A DNA stretch of 64,000 nucleotides from Laguncularia racemosa. Lineage: Eukaryota; Streptophyta; Magnoliopsida; Myrtales; Combretaceae. The notes beneath the pieces are model-generated. The model was not told where the DNA came from. It ran no database searches and saw only the letters and a list, made by a program, of their open reading frames with translations. Every line of letters begins with the position of its first letter. Within the stretch, counting starts at the first letter, position 1. Shown in pieces: positions 58,993-64,000 of the stretch. The stretch is from contig JBBMOL010000058.1 in the NCBI GenBank assembly GCA_037954665.1, forward strand, positions 3,983,323 through 4,047,322, in the 5' to 3' direction. Position numbers and translations under genes: made by a program.

Positions 58993-59005
58993 GCTTTGAT
59001 ACAAA
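58993..59005 (-). promoter_or_regulatory. Degenerate Met-tRNA primer-binding site of A
   Basis: Sense TTTGTATCAAAGC, a decayed form of TGGTATCAAAGC, just inside the 5' LTR. Confidence 0.6.
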
Positions 59006-59011
59006 AAATTA

Positions 59012-59826
59012 TGATATGCTAAGGATCTAATTACAAGTACACAAAGCCAATTGAAGAATCAACTAAACAAAGTTCACAAAATGGCGTGATTCCAATTGCC
59101 ATGTGAACTCTAATTGCACGAATCAATTTCCTTTGCTACCAAATTATGATTTGCTCAATTAGAATTCCAATTCCAATCAAAGAAACAAGCACAATTGATT
59201 CCAATTTCTAACTAAATAGCGTGAACCTTAGATTGAAAAATGGACCTTAATTGCTTGAAACAAGAACAAAATAAGAATAAATAATTCCTTACCAGATATT
59301 AAGCACTAGTTGGAATTAGGATCAACTTGTAATTTGTTGATATTACTCACAACAAATCCAAGTCCACTTGCCACAATCCAAACTTGAATTGATAAGAGTA
59401 TTTTGTGAAGAGTTAAACCCTTACATAAAAAGGCAACCGAAATGTGTATGTCAAAAAGCTCCCTTCTAACCCTACTTTGTAAGTATTTATACTTGCTCTA
59501 AATAGGACAAATTTAACAAAGAAAAATAACAAGTGACCGGTTTTAGCACCAAAAGAAAATTACAAGTAAACCCATGATAAGTGGCTGACTTCTTCACTTC
59601 CATGGAACAATTGTTGGACCAGTTCTTTTTTATTGATGTGAGTCCATGAGTGACCCACAATTAATCCTTAGTGAATTTTACTCGTCGTCTTGTAAAACCG
59701 ATAAATTTATCTACTACAATGCAAAGACAAATATTTATTAGATAAATAAAATAACATGTGGATATTTAGGCTCATTTGTTCAATTTGATTTCCCCACTGC
59801 TGGATCCAGAGGTTTGATTCCCATCA
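59012..59826 (-). repeat. 5' LTR of element A
   Basis: TGATATGCTAAG...CCCATCA on the plus strand; partner of 24970-25784. TATA box (sense TATAAATA) at 59484-59491 within GCAAGTATAAATACTTAC. Confidence 0.82.
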
Positions 59827-60905
59827 TATGGTGGGAACTTAACTGTTCCCTCAGTAAAGATGTCTTTAATGATTGGATTCAAGTATAAACTTGATCTTCA
59901 CATGCCGCCACTTTGACACATTGTGAGAAGGGTCTTCCATGTTTGGATATTATCGCTTCAAGACATTCACATGAAAGACTAGATGGACCTTTGACTAAGT
60001 GGGTGGCTTGACCTTATATGTAGCTATTCTAATATTCAAAACAATAGGAATTGAACTGATACATTTCTAAATCAATCTTCTATCTTTGTTCTTCAATGAT
60101 TTGACTTGCTCTGAAAGAAGCTTTATGAGATTTGAATCTCTAACATTAAACTCTCTAGGTCTACGCTTCTCATTTTCCCATTTCTTCGTTCTCTCATAAG
60201 CTTTCTCTAGGAAAATGTGGGCAAATTTTTAACTCTGCTTCCAATCTCTTGTAAATTAATAGGTTGTTAGGCATATGCTAATATAAGGTGTGGCCATTGT
60301 GTAAGGTAATAGTGGTTGCTAATTAGTGATGATCTCAATAGGGCTCTTTTGGGAGGAAAAGCTTAGCTAGATGTTGAAGTAGAATTGGGCGATATCTAGT
60401 AAGTTGACCTAATTCTTGTGATTAGAGAACATAAAGTGCCGTAATACTCCTCTAGCACCTCGTTGAATCTCTCTGTTTGTACATCACTTTATGGATGATA
60501 ATTAGAGGTCATGCTCAACTAAGAACTTAGGAAGCTGAATAACATTGTCCAAAACTTGCTTGTAAACTTGGCATCACTATCACTCACGATGTTTTGGGGC
60601 ACTCCCCAAAACTACTTGAAAATAAGCTAGGTTGTCTTTTCCATGTTTGAACTCTTTATGGTTAGAATGAAGGTTGTTTACTTTGAAAACCTATCAACAA
60701 TAACAAAAATGGATGAATACTACCCTACTTTTGGTAGAGAAGTGATAAAGTCCATATAGAAGCTCTCCCACAAACAAGATGGCATAGGAAGGGGCTCTTA
60801 CAGCTTTACAGGTCTCTATTGCTCGATTTTATCTTGTTGACAAGTCAAACATGTGTGGGTATATCTCATCACATCTTCCTTCATGTTTGGTCAATACTAG
60901 CCCCA
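59827..60905 (-). pseudogene. pol: Integrase remnant of old chromovirus F
   Basis: Heavily decayed integrase in sense order from the right: PNMKEDVMRYTHTCLTCQQD (zinc-binding region), EPLPMPSCLW, MDFITSLPKVG, IVDRFSK, IVSDSDAKFTSKFW (catalytic region) and, near 59900-59990, FHVNVLKR, typical before a chromodomain. Stops and frameshifts are frequent, and a Trp in Y-W-P is a stop. It is the oldest layer, interrupted at 59826 by element A and followed by chromodomain-like sequence at 24795-24969. Confidence 0.7.
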
Positions 60906-60906
60906 T

Positions 60907-61559
60907 GCAGACACCCTATTTTTGCTCCCTTGATTTTTTTTAAGGAAAAAAAAAAAGCTGACCCATCTCTTACATTTGTGACTCGATTTTCTCTCTTTTT
61001 TTTAGCCAAATTAAATCAAATAAAAAGTGGAAATTAAATAAAAAATTAGAATACTATCCATTACACTCTAAATTCAAATTTTATAATAAAGGAAAGTGCC
61101 TTAAAAATAAACCCAAAAATTGGAAAAAGTAAAATACACATGCATTATATCTGATTTGAAATTAGCAACTAGAGACTAAATTAACTTGTAAATCATGAAA
61201 TAAACATATAGAATAGTCAAGTAAAACCTCTAGAACACATTTTCATCTTCAATTTCAAAAAATTTCTACAGATTCATGATTAAATTTGGTTGAAAATAAT
61301 AGGAAATAAAAAAAAAACTATTAATAACAAAGATTCAATATTTCTTCAAATCTAAGGTTTCTTAGGTACTACTCATCACTTGTTCATATAAATAGGGGTC
61401 CCTAGAACTTATTCTAGGGGGGAATAAAAATTAACAAGCTCATATTTACAAGAAATCCACTATTTCTCTCTCAAGGTTATTAAACTGTGACCACCCCCCT
61501 TTCTCTTCAATTCCTTTATTTGAGAGCAAATTGAAGTGAATCGAAGCCATAAAATTATT
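60907..61559 (+). repeat. LTR-like sequence G2, cut by element H
   Basis: Begins TGCAGACACCCTATTTTTGC, like G1 at 3536, with a TATA box at 61387-61394. It interrupts the F remnant on the right and is cut by H at 61560. No coding region. Confidence 0.45.
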
Positions 61560-62352
61560 TGATACCGAGAACCACCGCAGTTGTGCTTGAGAACCCCTTT
61601 GGCTATTACGGACCCCCACAACAACAACACGAAAACCCACGGATCTAATTGGAATCAAACCCTAAGATAGTTTAGATTTAGGTTTTCTTAGACGGATCGA
61701 TGAACAAGCTAGAACTAATCAAGCCCTAACCTCGAAACTCTCCACAGGAAAAGATCGATAAACTCTTTCCTAAAAGTTTCTTAGCATGCATTCAATCAAG
61801 AACGCAAGGAATTGAAGCGACAAGCTTTTTGGTATTTCAAGGATGACAAAAACTGACTTTTCATCGTCTTATCTCGTTATAAATATGAAGACATCCAAGC
61901 AATACATCGTAATTCGTGGAATAAGAAAAAATACAACGTAATTAAAAGATGGCGGCTGTCAAGGCCGACTCAAGGCCGACGGCGTATATGTAAAGGCCGG
62001 TGGCGTTCTTGGTGACGTACAGTTGCAGGTTTGGAGCTCCTTTCAAAACTGGCTTCAAGGCCGGCAGCCTTGATCCTGGACCGGTTCTTCCCACTTGATT
62101 TCCATCACATTAAGTTCCCTTTGATCATCCCTTGCCTCGAAGCTTTGGATTCCTTGAAGCTTCTCACTTGTGATGTTTACCAAACCCTGTACATGAGAAA
62201 TTAGGATTTGTTGCAGCTTCTTAGCTCGGGATCTTGTGATTGGTCCTTGAGGTAGGCTTATTGGACTTGAATCCCTTTGAACTTTAGCTTCAGCCACTTG
62301 ACTTTCTTCTTGATTCAGCCCTTGAACTTGGGATAGTGGCTCTTCCATAACA
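61560..62352 (-). repeat. 3' LTR of element H
   Basis: The right edge is fixed by the purine tract. The left edge is inferred from TGATACCGAGAACCACC, similar to the C LTR start TGATACGAACCACGCC. It contains a GC-rich stretch with repeated AAGGCCGGC words (61952-62070) and a TATA-like sense ATTTATAACG near 61880. The partner LTR is outside the window, so the left boundary is less sure. Confidence 0.65.
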
Positions 62353-63998
62353 TTTCCCCTCTCCTCAAAAGGATTCGTCCTCGAATAAAAAACATCACCT
62401 ACATCAAAAGGACTCAGGTCAGTGACATTAAAAGTGGCACTTACATTATACTCACCCGGTAAGTCAACTTTGTAGGCATTGTCATTGATTCTCTCAAGTA
62501 TCGGAAATGGATTGTCTCCCCTGGGGTTCAACTTGGATTTCCTCTGTAATGGAAACCTCTCCTTGCGAAAATGCACCCAAACCCAATCTCCAGGCTGAAA
62601 AATCATGGGTCTCCTGCCCTTGTTCACCCTTGAAGCTACCTTGGCATTTTGTTTCTCAATCCTACTCTTTACCTGTACATGTAGCTTTCTCACGAAATCT
62701 GCCTTGGAATCCGCATCAAAACTCACAAACTTGTTAGGTGGCAATGGCAATAAATCAATGGGAGTCAGTGGATTAAAACCATACACAATCTCAAATGGTG
62801 AACAATGAGTAGTGCTATGTACAACCCTATTATATGCAAACTCCACAAATGGTAGGCAATCCTCCCAAGTCCTAATGTTCTTCTCTATGATTGCCCTCAA
62901 CAACTGAATTAAAGTCCTGTTAACCACCTCAGTTTGCCCATCAGTTTGTGGGTGACAAGTAGTCGAAAACATCAGTTTAGTTCCCAACTTTCCCTACAAT
63001 ACTCTCAAAAAATCACTCAAAAATTTTACATCTCGATCACTAACAATGCTCCTAGGTATGCCATGCAGACGTACTACCTCTCTAAAGAACAAATTAGCAA
63101 TGTGTATTGCATTATCAGTTTTATGACAAGGAATGAAATGAGCCATTTTACTAAACCTATCAACTACAACGAAGATGTTATCACTACCCTTCTTAGTCCT
63201 AGGTAACCTAAGCACAAAATCCATAGACACAACAGTCCAAGGTTCATTAGGAATAGGTAGTGGTGTATACAGTCCATGTGGTTTCAGTTTAGATTTTGCC
63301 TCCCTACATGTGATACAGTGTTGACAAACTTTATGCACATCATGTCTCATGCCAGGCCAAAAAAAATGTTGAGTCAGCATATCATAGGTCTTGTCTACCC
63401 CAAAATGCCCCATTAAGCCCCCTCCATGTGCTTCCTTAACTAGTAATTTCCTCACAGAACCTCTAGGAATACATAACTTACTTTTCTTGAACAAGAATCC
63501 ATCAGACACATAATAATCATTCATCCCATTCCCATCAATACAAGTAGCAAAAATCTCAGAAAAATCAACATCATGTGGGTACAACTCCTTCACCAACTCA
63601 AATCTTAACAAAGATGTACTAAGAGAGTTAAGTAAAGTGTACCTTCTTGACAGCGCATCAACAACAATGTTCTCCTTACCCTGCTTGTACCTGATCACAT
63701 AAGGGAAGGTCTTAATGAATTCCACCCATTTAGCATGTCTCCTGTTCATCTTATCTTGGCCTTTTAGATGTTTCAGGCTCTCATGGTCTGTGTGTATAAC
63801 AAACTCTTTAGGCCATAGATAGTGTTGCCAAGTTTGCAGTGAGCGTACTAAGGCATACAGCTCCTTATCATATGTTAGGTACTTCAATGCTGCTCCACTC
63901 AATTTTTCATTGAAATACATTAGTGGCCTGTGATCCTGCATCAATACAGCTCAAATCCCTATGCCACTAGCATCACACTCAATCTCAAAAGTTTTATC
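62055..63998 (-). pseudogene. pol: RNase H and integrase of element H
   Basis: From the right: RNase H with FEIECDASGIGI (then a stop at 63951-63953), [29 protein letters not shown] and VVDALSRRY. Integrase follows with its zinc-binding region ([30 protein letters not shown]), catalytic D in MDFVLRLP, D in [10 protein letters not shown] and E in TEVVNRTL, then RGDNPFPILERINDNAYKV, VSATFNVTDLSPFDVGD, SRTNPFEERGN and GPITRSRAKKLQ. The stop at 62994-62996 sits at a Trp position of C. The frame ends at 62055, 298 bp inside the LTR, as in C. Confidence 0.9.
62353..62372 (-). promoter_or_regulatory. Polypurine tract of element H
   Basis: Sense GAGGAGAGGGGAAA directly before the LTR start TGTTATGG; it is encoded within the pol frame (TNPFEERGN). 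Confidence 0.8.
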
Positions 63999-64000
63999 AA

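Larger units (their letters stand above)
24970..59826 (-). mobile_element. Element A: non-autonomous gag-protease retrotransposon, host of three insertions
   Basis: Two 815-bp LTRs (minus strand, TGATGGGAATC...) enclose a degenerate Met-tRNA primer site, a CA-rich leader, gag, protease and a short integrase-tail sequence, but no RT, RNase H or integrase core. Removing insertions I (26728-31750), the solo LTR (32362-33371) and B (33442-57940), each with one target-site copy, leaves about 4.3 kb. The flanks TATTA and TATGG give only an imperfect target duplication. It sits inside the pol gene of F. Confidence 0.8.
61560..64000 (-). mobile_element. Element H: CRM-like chromovirus, 3' part only
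   Basis: A relative of C in the same orientation. The window holds its 3' LTR, purine tract, integrase and RNase H; gag, protease, most of RT and the 5' LTR lie beyond the right edge. Its coding region is the least damaged of the chromovirus-type elements here: two stops in about 1.9 kb. Confidence 0.85.

Overview
The window is a repeat-rich stretch of plant nuclear DNA, most likely from a eudicot. It is AT-rich, has almost no host genes, and is built from nested LTR retrotransposons of the Ty3/gypsy type. Their primer-binding sites match plant initiator-Met tRNA or tRNA-Asp, and a broken plant PPR gene lies inside one insertion. I saw no intact host gene, tRNA, rRNA or CRISPR.

Layout. 1-7847 is AT-rich DNA with a 5' LTR plus primer site of one element (J, 1785-2810), an LTR-like piece (G1, from 3536) and a small Mutator-type MITE (6510-6868). 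7848-20422 is a structurally complete minus-strand Athila-like element (E) with a perfect 5-bp target duplication. 20423-24303 is old degraded repeat DNA. From 24304 to 60905 there is a six-level nest: old chromovirus remnant F contains A; A contains a 5-kb composite insertion carrying a PPR pseudogene (I), a solo LTR and B; B contains C; C contains D; D contains solo LTR K. 60907-61559 is LTR-like piece G2. 61560-64000 is the 3' part of a C-like element (H) that runs off the window.

Element types. C and H are gag-pol chromovirus-like elements whose pol frame reads through the polypurine tract into the 3' LTR, as in the plant CRM (centromeric) clade. A and B belong to a related lineage but are non-autonomous: A keeps gag and protease, B little more than protease, and both are joined directly to the integrase C-terminal tail. 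D and E are Athila-like, with tRNA-Asp primer sites, gag, protease, RT, RNase H and integrase, plus an extra downstream ORF.

Every coding region is broken, mostly by Trp-to-stop, Gln-to-stop and Arg-to-stop changes that fit C-to-T decay of methylated DNA. The most interesting signals are: an intron-like structure ending exactly at the ATG of the extra ORF in both D and E; a GC-rich palindrome module upstream of the TATA box in three Athila-like LTR families; a conserved non-coding domain before the 3' LTR of D and E; and the stripped-down A/B lineage with integrase-tail coding inside its LTR.
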